A stretch of 14,274 bases of DNA from an uncultured bacterium. GTDB taxonomy: Bacteria > Bacteroidota > Bacteroidia > Bacteroidales > CAIWKO01. Positions 1 through 8,114 of the stretch are shown one piece after another; position 1 is the stretch's first letter, and the number at the start of each line of letters is the position of its first letter. A program made the position numbers and the translations under genes. The notes under the pieces were generated by a model. It was not told the origin of the DNA, did no database searches, and saw only the letters and a program-made list of their open reading frames with translations. The DNA lies in assembly GCA_903916135.1 (NCBI GenBank), contig CAIWVT010000271.1:1-14274 (forward strand), in the 5' to 3' direction.

Positions 1-282
1 GTCTTGTTGTCGCACGATCCTGATTTGTGGGAAAATGAGATAGTGGGCAAGACCGACATAGGGCTAACCCTTTCGGGACACACTCATGCGATGCAGTTGG
101 CGTTGATTTGTGAACTGTTTCAGGTGAGTCCTTCGATGTTTAAGTATCATGAATGGTACGGATTGTATCAGCAGGGCGGGCAACAAATCTATGTGAATCC
201 CGGCTTGGCATACAGCGGTTTCGCGGGCAGGATAGGCACCCGACCGGAGATAACGGTCATCACCCTGAGAGCAAAAAAATAA
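1..282 (+). CDS. Metallophosphoesterase, C-terminal part (5' end outside window)
   Basis: This is the last 93 codons of a calcineurin-like metallophosphoesterase, open from the first base (frame 1) and ending in TAA at 280-282. Two late metal-binding motifs are visible: LLSHDP near the start (the conserved histidine block) and SGHTHAMQ around residues 24-31, the GHxH motif whose histidines bind the dimetal centre. The segment YVNPGLAYSG followed by a run ending PEITVITL is the usual end of the YkuE/YaeI-like branch, which is often membrane-anchored and hydrolyses phosphoesters such as UDP-diacylglucosamine or other lipid-linked substrates. The exact substrate cannot be told from this fragment, and the N-terminal metal motifs and any membrane anchor lie to the left. 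The real start codon is not in the window; a TTG or ATG-like codon near the left edge should not be taken as the start. Confidence 0.9.
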   Translation, partial: VLLSHDPDLWENEIVGKTDIGLTLSGHTHAMQLALICELFQVSPSMFKYHEWYGLYQQGGQQIYVNPGLAYSGFAGRIGTRPEITVITLRAKK

Positions 283-296
283 ATATTATCAGATAA

Positions 297-330
297 TTGG
301 GTTCATTCTCATGAGTTTTGTTTAAATTTA
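297..330 (+). promoter_or_regulatory. Possible promoter for rmuC (weak)
   Basis: TTG at 297-299 and TAAATTTA at 323-330 approximate the Bacteroidota pattern TTG ... TAnnTTTG, with the final G replaced by A and a long 23-nt spacing. Transcription would start about 10 nt before the ATG at 349. A near-palindrome ATTATC-A-GATAAT (285-297) abuts the upstream box. The match is imperfect, so this is only a candidate. Confidence 0.3.
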
Positions 331-348
331 CACCTTAAAATTATTGTT

Positions 349-1731
349 ATGACTCTTACCCTTATTTTGTTCGTAATTGTTTCACTTTTAAGTGGAATCA
401 TCCTTGGTTGGCTTTTGCAAAATGCGAAAATAAATCAACAGAAAGTCAAACTTCAGGAGGCAGAACGCGGCATGATGGAGAAAACTTCGGATTTGGCAAG
501 CCTGCAACGCTTGGAAATGGAGAAGATGGAGCTGCTGAAACAGCATATCGCGGACTTGGAACAACAACTTATCACCGAAAGGGAGAAGAATTTTCAATTG
601 GGCAGCAAATTGGCAAAGGCGGAAGAGCAAAATTTGAGTCTGACGGATAAACTTGCGCAGCAGAAACAAGAGGTGGAAGACATCTCGAAGAAGTTTCTGA
701 CGGAATTTGAGAACTTGGCAGGAAAGATTTTGAAACAAAACACGACGGATTTCACCCTATCGAATCAGAAAAACATATCGGACATCTTGAATCCGCTGAA
801 AGAAAAAATCACTGCCTTCGAAAAACAAGTGCATGAGACCTACGAGAAAGGCATCAAAGACCAAACCGATTTGAAAGCGGAACTGAAAAAGCTGCAGGAT
901 TTGAATCTCAACATATCGAAGGAGGCGAACGACCTGACCAAAGCACTGAAAGGCGACACGAAGAAACAAGGTAATTGGGGCGAGTTTGTTTTGGAAAGAA
1001 TCTTGGAACGTTCGGGATTGACCAAAGGGATGGAATATGAAACGCAGTTCACCACACGCAACGAGGAGGGGGAAATGATACGCCCCGACGTGATAGTGAA
1101 ACTGCCCGAAAACAAACATATCGTGATTGACTCCAAAGTGTCGCTGAAAGCATACGAGCAATATGTGAATGGGGATACGGCAGAGGAAAAAGACCGCTAC
1201 ATCAAACTGCATGTGGATTCTATCAAAGGGCATGTCCGAGGATTGAGCGATAAAAGCTATGCCCATGCCGACGCAATTAATTCGCCCGATTTTGTGTTGA
1301 TGTTTATGCCGATAGAATCCTCGTTTAGCATCGCCGTGCAAACAGATTTGGAACTGTTTAATTATGCATGGGATCGCAGGGTGGTTATCGTGAGTCCCTC
1401 CACGTTGTTGGCGACTTTGAAAACCATAGAATCAATATGGAAACGGGAAAAACAAACCCAAAATGCGATAGAAATAGCTACGGAAGGCGGGAAACTCTAT
1501 GACAAATTCGTTGGATTGGTGGATGATTTGAAGAAGATGGGCAATCAGTTAGACACTGTGCAAAAGACCTATAAAGAGGCAAGCGGCAAATTGTATTCGG
1601 GCAGTGGCAACTTGATAGGAAAGGTGGATAAGCTTAGGCAATTGGGCGCTAAAACTGCCAAGAATCTTCCTGAAATATTTATGATAGGTGACGATGCTAC
1701 CACAGAAACTAACGAAACTTCGGAATCATGA
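349..1731 (+). CDS. rmuC: RmuC-family DNA recombination protein
   Basis: This is a 460-residue RmuC-family protein of near-standard length. Residues 3-23 form one hydrophobic N-terminal membrane anchor, residues ~25-125 a long Glu/Lys/Gln-rich coiled coil, and residues ~150-440 the RmuC domain. The domain shows the family signatures GNWGE (208-212), RPD (245-247), IDSKVSL (260-266) and the run from FMPIESSF to VVIVSPSTLLATLKTI (319-360). E212, D247, D261 and K263 fit the PD-(D/E)xK nuclease-like core predicted for this family. E. coli RmuC limits recombination at inverted repeats; its enzymatic activity is still inferred from the fold. The start ATG follows a 66-nt gap after the phosphoesterase. 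The stop codon overlaps the next gene in an ATGA arrangement, suggesting translational coupling. The C-terminal tail is short and Thr/Glu-rich. Confidence 0.95.
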   Translation: MTLTLILFVIVSLLSGIILGWLLQNAKINQQKVKLQEAERGMMEKTSDLASLQRLEMEKMELLKQHIADLEQQLITEREKNFQLGSKLAKAEEQNLSLTDKLAQQKQEVEDISKKFLTEFENLAGKILKQNTTDFTLSNQKNISDILNPLKEKITAFEKQVHETYEKGIKDQTDLKAELKKLQDLNLNISKEANDLTKALKGDTKKQGNWGEFVLERILERSGLTKGMEYETQFTTRNEEGEMIRPDVIVKLPENKHIVIDSKVSLKAYEQYVNGDTAEEKDRYIKLHVDSIKGHVRGLSDKSYAHADAINSPDFVLMFMPIESSFSIAVQTDLELFNYAWDRRVVIVSPSTLLATLKTIESIWKREKQTQNAIEIATEGGKLYDKFVGLVDDLKKMGNQLDTVQKTYKEASGKLYSGSGNLIGKVDKLRQLGAKTAKNLPEIFMIGDDATTETNETSES

Positions 1732-3035
1732 TGAAATGCTACACTACCTATTTATCTACAAAAAAATATAGTAATCGTTTCCGCTTTGGCGGTTTCGGAA
1801 GCCTTGTGTTGATAGCTGTTTTATTGGGGATGACGGCTTGCTACAATCCTTCGAAAATCAGTTTCACCAATATATCTTCCAATTATGTGAATTTGGCGAA
1901 GAATTTCAACCTAAGCATTTCGGGATTCACACCTGATTCGTCCACATGCAAGGTGTATTTTAAATTTAACTCCCAAGCCTTGTTCTTTCAAAAAGACATC
2001 AAGAAAAATTATTTCTTTGCGAAGTACAAAATCAACTATGAATTGTATAAGAGCTATGATTTGAAGAAACTTTTAGACTCTGCCACCGTAAACTTCATTG
2101 ATTCCACTCATTTCAACACCACTGTGGAGATTTTCGACAGCCTCAGCATCCCTATTCATGACCATACCTTCTATACCATCGCGTTTACGCTAACCGATTT
2201 GGGCAAGAAATACAGTACGACGAAGTATCTCTACGTGTCGAGCAGGCAGAATCTGAGTCGGAACAGCTTTTTGATGGTTCACGAAAACAATGTCCCTTTT
2301 GTGGAAAGCTATATCAACAAGGGCGAACGTTTCCGCATTGTTTGTCGCGACGCAAGCATTCAAAAACTCTACGTAAAGTATTTCAATAGGAGCTTCCCCA
2401 TCGCCGAGCCACCCTATACCCTATCGGCAAACAGACCGATGAGCTTTGTGGCTGACAGTGTCTTTACGGTTACCGTATCCAACGGCACGACCGATATGCT
2501 CTCGTTAAATAGCCAAGGGATTTATCATTTCCAAACCGACACCTCGCAAAAAGAAGGCTTCAGTTTGTATCGCTTTGCGGACGACTTCCCCGAAATCACT
2601 TCCTTAGAGCAGATGTTGTTGCCCTTGCATTATATCACCACCAAGACCGAATATTTGGATTTGAGCAGCGCGAAGAACACCAAGGTGGTGATGGATGCAT
2701 TTTGGTTGGAAAAGGCAGGCAACCCCGACAGGGCGCGGGAGCTGATACGCACCTATTATAATCGGGTGCAGGATGCCAACCGCTATTTCACCTCCTATAC
2801 GGATGGATGGAAGACCGACCGAGGTATTATTTACGTTATCTTTGGCTCGCCCATCAATGTATTTCGTTCGGCGAGCAACGAGACATGGTATTATGGCGAA
2901 GACCAAAACATGATTTCGATTACCTTGGTTTTTGCCAAGACATGGAATCCGCTTACGGATAACGATTATACTTTGGAACGAGGTATCGAATATAAAGATT
3001 TATGGTATAAAGCTGTGCAGAAATGGAGGCAATAA
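1728..3035 (+). CDS. GWxTD domain-containing lipoprotein
   Basis: This is a 435-residue protein with a basic N-terminus, a hydrophobic stretch (25-36) and a probable lipobox GMTAC with the lipidated cysteine at C38, so it is likely an envelope lipoprotein. The middle (~45-280) is beta-rich and I recognise no named domain in it. The C-terminal ~150 residues match the GWxTD domain of Bacteroidota and relatives: FWLEKAGNPDRARELIRTYY (325-344), the signature GWKTDRG (360-366), then IYVIFGSP (368-375) and an ETWYYG segment (385-390). The biochemical function of GWxTD proteins is not established. ATG codons at 1728 and 1731 are both possible starts, and the first overlaps the rmuC stop. The signal peptide begins late (about residue 20), so a downstream start is conceivable, but no in-frame ATG sits closer to the hydrophobic core. 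Confidence 0.85.
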   Translation: MMKCYTTYLSTKKYSNRFRFGGFGSLVLIAVLLGMTACYNPSKISFTNISSNYVNLAKNFNLSISGFTPDSSTCKVYFKFNSQALFFQKDIKKNYFFAKYKINYELYKSYDLKKLLDSATVNFIDSTHFNTTVEIFDSLSIPIHDHTFYTIAFTLTDLGKKYSTTKYLYVSSRQNLSRNSFLMVHENNVPFVESYINKGERFRIVCRDASIQKLYVKYFNRSFPIAEPPYTLSANRPMSFVADSVFTVTVSNGTTDMLSLNSQGIYHFQTDTSQKEGFSLYRFADDFPEITSLEQMLLPLHYITTKTEYLDLSSAKNTKVVMDAFWLEKAGNPDRARELIRTYYNRVQDANRYFTSYTDGWKTDRGIIYVIFGSPINVFRSASNETWYYGEDQNMISITLVFAKTWNPLTDNDYTLERGIEYKDLWYKAVQKWRQ

Positions 3036-3036
3036 T

Positions 3037-3588
3037 ATGATATGGTATATTTTGATTAGCATAGTGGCGTTGCTCCTTGTTTTGTGGATAGTTTATTTCA
3101 ATAGCTTCGTTCGCTTCACCAATAAGGTGCATGGCGCGGAAAGTGATGTGGATGTGCAGCTCAAACGTCGGTTTGATTTGTTGCCCAACTTGGTTGAGAT
3201 TGTGAAAGGCTACGCCAAACATGAGCGCGAGCTGTTTGAGAACATCGCCACACAGCGCTCGCAATTCGACGGGGCAGTCAACACCCAAGAAAAGGCTAAA
3301 GCAGGAAATGAAATCACTTCTCTGTTGAAGAATTTATTCGTTGTGGTAGAAAATTATCCCGAACTCTTAGCTGATAAAAGCTTTATCAATCTACAAAATT
3401 CTTTGATTGAAATTGAAGACCAAATTCAAATGTCGAGGCGCTATTATAATGCCGTTGTTCGTGACTATAACACCTTGGTGGAGTCGTTTCCCGGGCTTGT
3501 TTTCGCCAAAGTGTCGGGCTACAAAGCGGTGCCCTTTTTCGAGATTGCCTATCTGGAAAAAACCGTTATACAAGTCAAATTATCTTAA
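3037..3588 (+). CDS. lemA: LemA family protein
   Basis: This 183-residue LemA-family protein has one N-terminal membrane segment (residues 3-20) followed by a helical domain. The family block is clear: ESDVDVQLKRRFDLLPNLVE (35-54) runs into VKGYAKHE (56-63), and later LQNSLIEIEDQI (119-130), RRYYNAVVRDYN (134-145) and FPGLVFAKVSGY (151-162). LemA proteins are small membrane-anchored helical-bundle proteins of unsettled function, frequently encoded beside DUF2207 or TPM-domain membrane proteins as here. I chose ATG 3037 because GGAGG (3025-3029) lies 7 nt upstream, one of the few convincing ribosome-binding sites in the window, and because the membrane anchor begins immediately. The same frame extends upstream into the GWxTD gene but carries no family sequence there. 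The gene starts 1 nt after the preceding stop. Confidence 0.95.
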   Translation: MIWYILISIVALLLVLWIVYFNSFVRFTNKVHGAESDVDVQLKRRFDLLPNLVEIVKGYAKHERELFENIATQRSQFDGAVNTQEKAKAGNEITSLLKNLFVVVENYPELLADKSFINLQNSLIEIEDQIQMSRRYYNAVVRDYNTLVESFPGLVFAKVSGYKAVPFFEIAYLEKTVIQVKLS

Positions 3589-3597
3589 TGTAATCGT

Positions 3598-6500
3598 ATG
3601 AAAAAAATCGTTTTTCTAATCGCTGCTGTTGTCTTTAGCCTTGCGGCTATGGGGCAAGAGGCTTTTGTTATCCACAACTATACGGTGGATGTGAACATCA
3701 ACGCTAACGGTTCCTTCGATGTGAAAGAGAGCATCGCGCTCACCTTTTCCGAATCCCGTCATGGCATCGTTCGGAAGATACCTTTCCGCTACAAACAGAC
3801 GCGTTTGGACACTGCCAACAGGGCGAAGCGTGGCGATTATAGCCCCTATTACGAAACCTACGTGAAAAACATTAGCGTGGAAGGCTTTGAGTTTTCGACC
3901 ACCAAAGAGGGCGACTTCATCGTCATAAAAATTGGAAATGCCAACAATTATGTGAGCGGCAATCAAACCTACGTGGTGAAATATACCGTGTGGGGCGCGC
4001 TCAACAGCTTCAGCCGCACAACGGAATTCTTTTGGAATATGGTTGGGCACAATTGGGATACAAAAATTGAGAACGTTGCCTTTCATGTCCACTTCCCTTC
4101 GAAAATAAAATTGGCAAGTGCCGACGTTTTGGCGTTCACGGGCAGGGAAGGTTCAAAAGAAAGCAATGTTACGATGGACATTTCGCCCGAAGGCATCTCG
4201 GGAAGAAGCATCAAAATCTTGAACGCAAACGAAGGCATCACCTTGGCGGTTCGTTTCCCCTTGTCGTATTTCAAAAGTACCGACATCCCCATCGAAGAAA
4301 TGGCAAATCAGTTTTTTGTCAAGAGCTACAACACCACTGTGAAGATGAACAAAGATGCTTCGTTGAACGTTACGGAACGTTATGTGGTCACTTTTGTGAA
4401 TCCTACTTATGCGTTCACGCGCTATTTCGGCAATACACTATCGGAAGAGGAAAATACAACGAAAAGTAGGGAGAATATCTTCATAGAAAACTTCTCGGGC
4501 ACTCGCGTTGTTGGGGGTGAGAAGGATTTGACTTTCACCTCGCAAGCTTTTGGCGACAGCAAAAACATAAAAGTGGAATCCAACACGCCCATGTTAGGCA
4601 CCTACGAATTTGTGTTCAACTATCGCGTGTGGGGCGCCTACTCTTTCAAAGAAAATTTGGCAGAAATCAATTGGAATATGCTCAACAGCGACATGAAAGA
4701 ACCCGTGGAGAGTTTTGCGTTCAAGCTTATCATTGATACAACCATCCATTATACGCGTCAGCATATCGGTTTTTTTGAGAACAAAAGCCCAGTGTTTTAT
4801 GATGTGCATTGCGATTACAAAGAGAACAGCTATGCGCCCAAGCTCAATATCGCTGCCAAGTATTGTCCTCAGATAGATTTTAAAGTGAAGTTGCATGGCT
4901 CTAATATTTCTCAAAAGATGGTTCCTTATGATATCTACGCCAAAAATTATGTGATAAAAGACTTCAACACGGAGTTGACCGTACAGAAAAATGGCGTGGT
5001 GCATGTGAAACAAATCTATAAAATCACCTTTGCAAATAACAAGGATGCTAACAATAATTTCTATACCGAAATACGCTATGTGTATCCAAAAGATTGGCGC
5101 ATGTACACCACTCGGAGATATGAGGTTCCTTATTATGCTTTACTCGGTAATAAAACCAAACTCATAGTTAAAAACATTGATGCAGAACCAAGCCCCAATA
5201 TACGTACGGATTGGCAAGACATGAACTATATTGTTGATTTTAATTCCACAGCAACTAAAAAAGATTCTATTTATAGTATTGAATACGATATATTTGATAT
5301 TATCCATACCAAAGCCGGCAACTTCGCGATGAGCTATCCCCTCACCTCTTTGATGGACGAACCCATTTGTTCGGCAAGTTTCTCCATCAAATTCTCTGAA
5401 GAGACCTCATTTCCCTTTCTTTTCTATAGTATCTCAACCGATGATGAAGTGGCAAAGAACCAATCCATCACCATCAAACGAGTTGGCAATACAATCATAG
5501 GCACACTACCCCGCGGTTTGATGCCTCAACAAAGTGCTATTCTTTACGCCGAATTTCCTCGTTCCTATCTGTCGGTGGGAACCCTATGGTTGAAAATTGA
5601 ATTGCTGTGGACCAACAATTTCCTGCTGATAATTCCTTTTCTTTTCTTGATTTTGCTGCTTATCATTTGGTATTTCATCGGTCGCGATACTAAGGAGACG
5701 GTGGTGGTGAGCTATTATCCTCCTGCGGAAGTTACTCCGGCGGAAGTTGGTCTGTTGTGGGATAACAAATTGCAGAAGCGCGACTTGGTTGCCCTGATTT
5801 TCTATTGGGCGGGCTATGGTTATCTGACGATAAAGGAGTTTACCAACCCCCTGACCCACGAAACCGACTATGAACTCACCAAGTTGATGAACCTGCCTCC
5901 CTTTGCCAAAAATTATGAGCTGACGATGTTTCAACGTTTGTTCAAATCGGGCGACACGGTGAAGATTAGCTCGCTGAAAAATAGCTATTATATAACAATG
6001 AACACCGCCGAGCGTGAACTTTTAGCCGATGCCAAAAATCGAAACTTCTATAAGCCCGGCACTATCGCCTTCGGTAGGTTTTTGATGCTGTTGTCCATCG
6101 TCGCTTTAATCCTTGGCACGGTGATGGCGATGAAATACGATCTCAATTTTTGGGAAGTGGTGATATGTTTTACCTCCATCTTCGCCATGTTGCGCGTTTT
6201 TGGACATATCATGCCCAAACGCGGACCTTATGGCGCCAAAGTGCATGCACAGGCTCACGGTTTCTACGAATTTATCAAGCGTGCCGAACTGCCACGCCTT
6301 AGCGAGATATTGAAGGAAAACCCTCAATACTTTTATCAAACCCTATCCTACGCCATCGTGATGGGTCAAGGGAAAGAATGGGCAGCGAAGTTCGATACTT
6401 TGGTCACCGAGTCGCCGTCGTGGTTCGTGAGCGACAAGACGACCAACTTCAATACCTTGCTGTTTGCCAATTTGGTCATCAGTTCTATGCATCAAATCAA

Positions 6501-6666
6501 TTCGAACATGAATTATGCACACATCGCCACCAACTCCACGTCGAGAAGCGGATGGAGCGGCGGTGGTTCGTCGTTTTCCTCATGGGGAGGCAGTGGCGGC
6601 AGTGGTTTTTCGGGCGGCGGTTTCTCGGGCGGAGGCTTTGGCGGCGGCGGGGGAAGTAGTTGGTAA
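3598..6666 (+). CDS. DUF2207 membrane protein with three tandem ectodomains
   Basis: This is a 1022-residue protein. It has a signal peptide (1-19, MKK start, cleavage near MGQ-E), then three successive DUF2207-like extracellular units beginning at ~22 (AFVIHNYTVDVNINANGSFD), ~239 (FFVKSYNTTVKMNKDASLNV) and ~450 (NYVIKDFNTELTVQKNGVVH). Units 1 and 2 share a second block, VKYTVWGALNSF...FFWNM (127-148) and FNYRVWGAYSF...INWNM (340-361); in unit 3 this block is degenerate. A membrane segment (674-694), a cytoplasmic region starting SYYPPAEVTPAEVGLLWDNK (705-724) and a membrane pair (~826-866) follow. The next region ends in a Gly/Ser/Phe-rich tail (985-1022), typical of DUF2207 and TPM proteins. 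Most relatives I know carry one ectodomain and about 600 residues, so this one is unusually long. Function is unknown; pairing with LemA 9 nt upstream is a recurrent arrangement and suggests they act together in the envelope. Confidence 0.9.
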   Translation: MKKIVFLIAAVVFSLAAMGQEAFVIHNYTVDVNINANGSFDVKESIALTFSESRHGIVRKIPFRYKQTRLDTANRAKRGDYSPYYETYVKNISVEGFEFSTTKEGDFIVIKIGNANNYVSGNQTYVVKYTVWGALNSFSRTTEFFWNMVGHNWDTKIENVAFHVHFPSKIKLASADVLAFTGREGSKESNVTMDISPEGISGRSIKILNANEGITLAVRFPLSYFKSTDIPIEEMANQFFVKSYNTTVKMNKDASLNVTERYVVTFVNPTYAFTRYFGNTLSEEENTTKSRENIFIENFSGTRVVGGEKDLTFTSQAFGDSKNIKVESNTPMLGTYEFVFNYRVWGAYSFKENLAEINWNMLNSDMKEPVESFAFKLIIDTTIHYTRQHIGFFENKSPVFYDVHCDYKENSYAPKLNIAAKYCPQIDFKVKLHGSNISQKMVPYDIYAKNYVIKDFNTELTVQKNGVVHVKQIYKITFANNKDANNNFYTEIRYVYPKDWRMYTTRRYEVPYYALLGNKTKLIVKNIDAEPSPNIRTDWQDMNYIVDFNSTATKKDSIYSIEYDIFDIIHTKAGNFAMSYPLTSLMDEPICSASFSIKFSEETSFPFLFYSISTDDEVAKNQSITIKRVGNTIIGTLPRGLMPQQSAILYAEFPRSYLSVGTLWLKIELLWTNNFLLIIPFLFLILLLIIWYFIGRDTKETVVVSYYPPAEVTPAEVGLLWDNKLQKRDLVALIFYWAGYGYLTIKEFTNPLTHETDYELTKLMNLPPFAKNYELTMFQRLFKSGDTVKISSLKNSYYITMNTAERELLADAKNRNFYKPGTIAFGRFLMLLSIVALILGTVMAMKYDLNFWEVVICFTSIFAMLRVFGHIMPKRGPYGAKVHAQAHGFYEFIKRAELPRLSEILKENPQYFYQTLSYAIVMGQGKEWAAKFDTLVTESPSWFVSDKTTNFNTLLFANLVISSMHQINSNMNYAHIATNSTSRSGWSGGGSSFSSWGGSGGSGFSGGGFSGGGFGGGGGSSW

Positions 6667-6682
6667 AAGGGAGGTGGTGTAT

Positions 6683-6738
6683 GGTAAATGGTAAATGGTA
6701 TATAGTAAATGGTATATAGTAGATGGTAAATGGTATTT
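6683..6738 (+). repeat. Heptanucleotide tandem repeat, GGTAAAT x 8
   Basis: Eight contiguous 7-bp units: GGTAAAT, GGTAAAT, GGTATAT, AGTAAAT, GGTATAT, AGTAGAT, GGTAAAT, GGTATTT. Four positions are nearly invariant and no indels are present. It begins 16 nt after the DUF2207 stop. It is a simple-sequence tract and I see no gene in it; short frames reading through it on either strand are repeat artefacts. Confidence 0.9.
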
Positions 6739-6784
6739 TCATAATTACTATAATTTTTTTTGTAGTTTGACAAGCTGAATATAT

Positions 6785-6832
6785 AACAACCCAACAATCC
6801 AACAATCCAACAATCCAACAATCCAACAATCC
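6785..6832 (+). repeat. Octanucleotide tandem repeat, AACAATCC x 6
   Basis: Six contiguous 8-bp units, the first AACAACCC and the next five perfect AACAATCC. Perfect copies imply recent slippage or gene conversion. Read on the minus strand it gives the WIVGLLDC-type peptide often called as a spurious small protein in Bacteroidota genomes. It ends 51 nt before the start of the glycosyltransferase at 6884. Confidence 0.92.
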
Positions 6833-6840
6833 ACTCCCCC

Positions 6841-6871
6841 ATTTTTCATTTTTAATTTTTCATTTTTCATT
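6841..6871 (+). repeat. Heptanucleotide tandem repeat, ATTTTTC x 4.4
   Basis: ATTTTTC, ATTTTTA, ATTTTTC, ATTTTTC and a partial ATT, contiguous and ending 12 nt before the ATG at 6884. It occupies the place of the leader and ribosome-binding region of the next gene. No Shine-Dalgarno or TAnnTTTG box is visible in the 217-nt spacer around it. Confidence 0.8.
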
Positions 6872-6883
6872 AAGAAAACCTCC

Positions 6884-8110
6884 ATGCCTCCCAAACCCAC
6901 CCTCTATTTCGCCATCCCCGTGATGGATGAATTGCACACGCTTCCGCTATGCTTGACATGTATCGAGCAGCAAAGTTATAAACAGATACAGGTGGTGCTA
7001 TGTGTCAATCAACCTGAGGAGTTCAGAAACAATCCCGAAAAGAAATCTATATGTGAAAATAATGCGCTGACCTTGGATTTCCTTAACGGATATACCAAGC
7101 TACCTATAACTATTATGGATTATTCATCAGCAGGAAAAGGATGGATGGGTAAAAAGCATGGTGTGGGATGGGCGCGTAAAACGGTGATGGATTATATATC
7201 GGATATCGCTTGCGACGCTGATATTATTGTGAGCATGGATGCCGATACACTCTTTAACGAAGGCTTTGCCGAAAGCATTGTTGATGCATTTCAAGAGCAT
7301 CAAAAGGCTGCTGCTGTCGCGATGCCCTATTATCATAAACTTACAGGAGATGCTGTTCTTGATCGGTCGCTCTTGCGCTATGAGATTTACATGCGGTATT
7401 ATGCCATCAATCTATGGCGCATCAAAAATCCGTATTGCTTCTCGGCTTTGGGTTCATCGATGGCAGTTCCTGTGAGTGTTTATCGCGCCATTGCCGGCAT
7501 GAGTCCGAAATTGAGTGGCGAAGATTTTTATTTCTTACAGAAGATACGGAAGTACGGCTCCGTGATTGTTTGGAACGAAGAAGCCACCTACCCTGCCACT
7601 CGTTATTCCGATAGAGTATTTTTCGGTACAGGTCCCCAACTCATCAAGGGCAAACAAAACGATTGGGAGAGCTATCCCATGTATGCCTATCATCTTTTTG
7701 ACGAGATAGAAACCACCTTTCAACGCTTTGATTCGCTTTTTCTTTCGGATGTTGACACGCCTATGTCGGCATTTCTATCTGAGACGTTTTCGGCTGAAAG
7801 TATTTGGGAGCCGCTTCGCAAGAACTTTAAAAGCCTGAATCTCTTCCGCAAATCCTGTTGTGAGAAAGTGGATGGATTGCGCATCTTGCAGTTTCTGAAA
7901 TCCAAGCAACAAGCCTGCGACCACGAAGAAACCTATTTGCTTAACTATCTCCAAAGATTCCACAATGACATTATCACTGAAAAGGAAATCCAACTTGCAG
8001 ATGTATCCTTCGACCATACATCTTTAGAGAAACTAAATCAAATACGCGATGTATTGATGGAAATCGAAAACAGCTATCGCAAGCAATACAAAATCATTGA
8101 TTGGTACTAA
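6884..8110 (+). CDS. Glycosyltransferase family 2 (GT-A fold)
   Basis: This 408-residue protein begins with the GT2 nucleotide-binding opening LYFAIPVMDELHTLPLCL (7-24). It has the catalytic metal-binding DxD as SMDADT (117-122), a substrate region FSALGSSMAVPVSVYRAIAG (186-205) and the SGED motif (211-214) that supplies the probable catalytic base D214, followed by YSDRVFFGTG (241-250). The segment AGKGWMGKKHGVGWARK (83-99) replaces the usual KG.AR-type loop. No membrane segment is evident, so it probably works at the cytoplasmic face, moving a sugar from a nucleotide donor to a glycan or lipid acceptor that I cannot specify. The C-terminal ~120 residues are helical and not recognised. ATG 6884 is the first start in a frame that is open back to 6779 but has no other ATG, GTG or TTG. 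It is separated from the DUF2207 gene by tandem repeats and is followed by a strong terminator. Confidence 0.88.
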   Translation: MPPKPTLYFAIPVMDELHTLPLCLTCIEQQSYKQIQVVLCVNQPEEFRNNPEKKSICENNALTLDFLNGYTKLPITIMDYSSAGKGWMGKKHGVGWARKTVMDYISDIACDADIIVSMDADTLFNEGFAESIVDAFQEHQKAAAVAMPYYHKLTGDAVLDRSLLRYEIYMRYYAINLWRIKNPYCFSALGSSMAVPVSVYRAIAGMSPKLSGEDFYFLQKIRKYGSVIVWNEEATYPATRYSDRVFFGTGPQLIKGKQNDWESYPMYAYHLFDEIETTFQRFDSLFLSDVDTPMSAFLSETFSAESIWEPLRKNFKSLNLFRKSCCEKVDGLRILQFLKSKQQACDHEETYLLNYLQRFHNDIITEKEIQLADVSFDHTSLEKLNQIRDVLMEIENSYRKQYKIIDWY

Positions 8111-8114
8111 ACAA

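Noticed and set aside
757..1341. A 194-codon minus-strand frame inside rmuC
   Set aside because: It lies antisense to a strongly recognised gene and resembles no family. It is His/Phe-rich, as expected for antisense of a Lys/Glu-rich coding strand.
2932..3036. Upstream extension of lemA by 35 codons to 2932
   Set aside because: The extension overlaps the coding end of the GWxTD gene, carries no LemA sequence, and would bury the membrane anchor. GGAGG at 3025-3029 supports ATG 3037.
6560..6660. G-quadruplex element in the G-rich end of the DUF2207 gene
   Set aside because: Most G-runs are only two long and follow from Gly and Ser codons in the tail; there is too little to support a structural element.
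6767..6788. TTGACA and TATAAC as a sigma70-type promoter for the family 2 glycosyltransferase
   Set aside because: The two hexamers are only 9 nt apart, far from the 17 nt needed, and this hexamer pair is not the main promoter type of Bacteroidota.
6497..6842. Two minus-strand frames of about 110 codons over the DUF2207 tail and the spacer
   Set aside because: Their sequences (WIVGLLDC and TIYHLPF-type repeats, polyproline) are simple translations of tandem repeats and of the Gly-rich tail coding sequence on the opposite strand.
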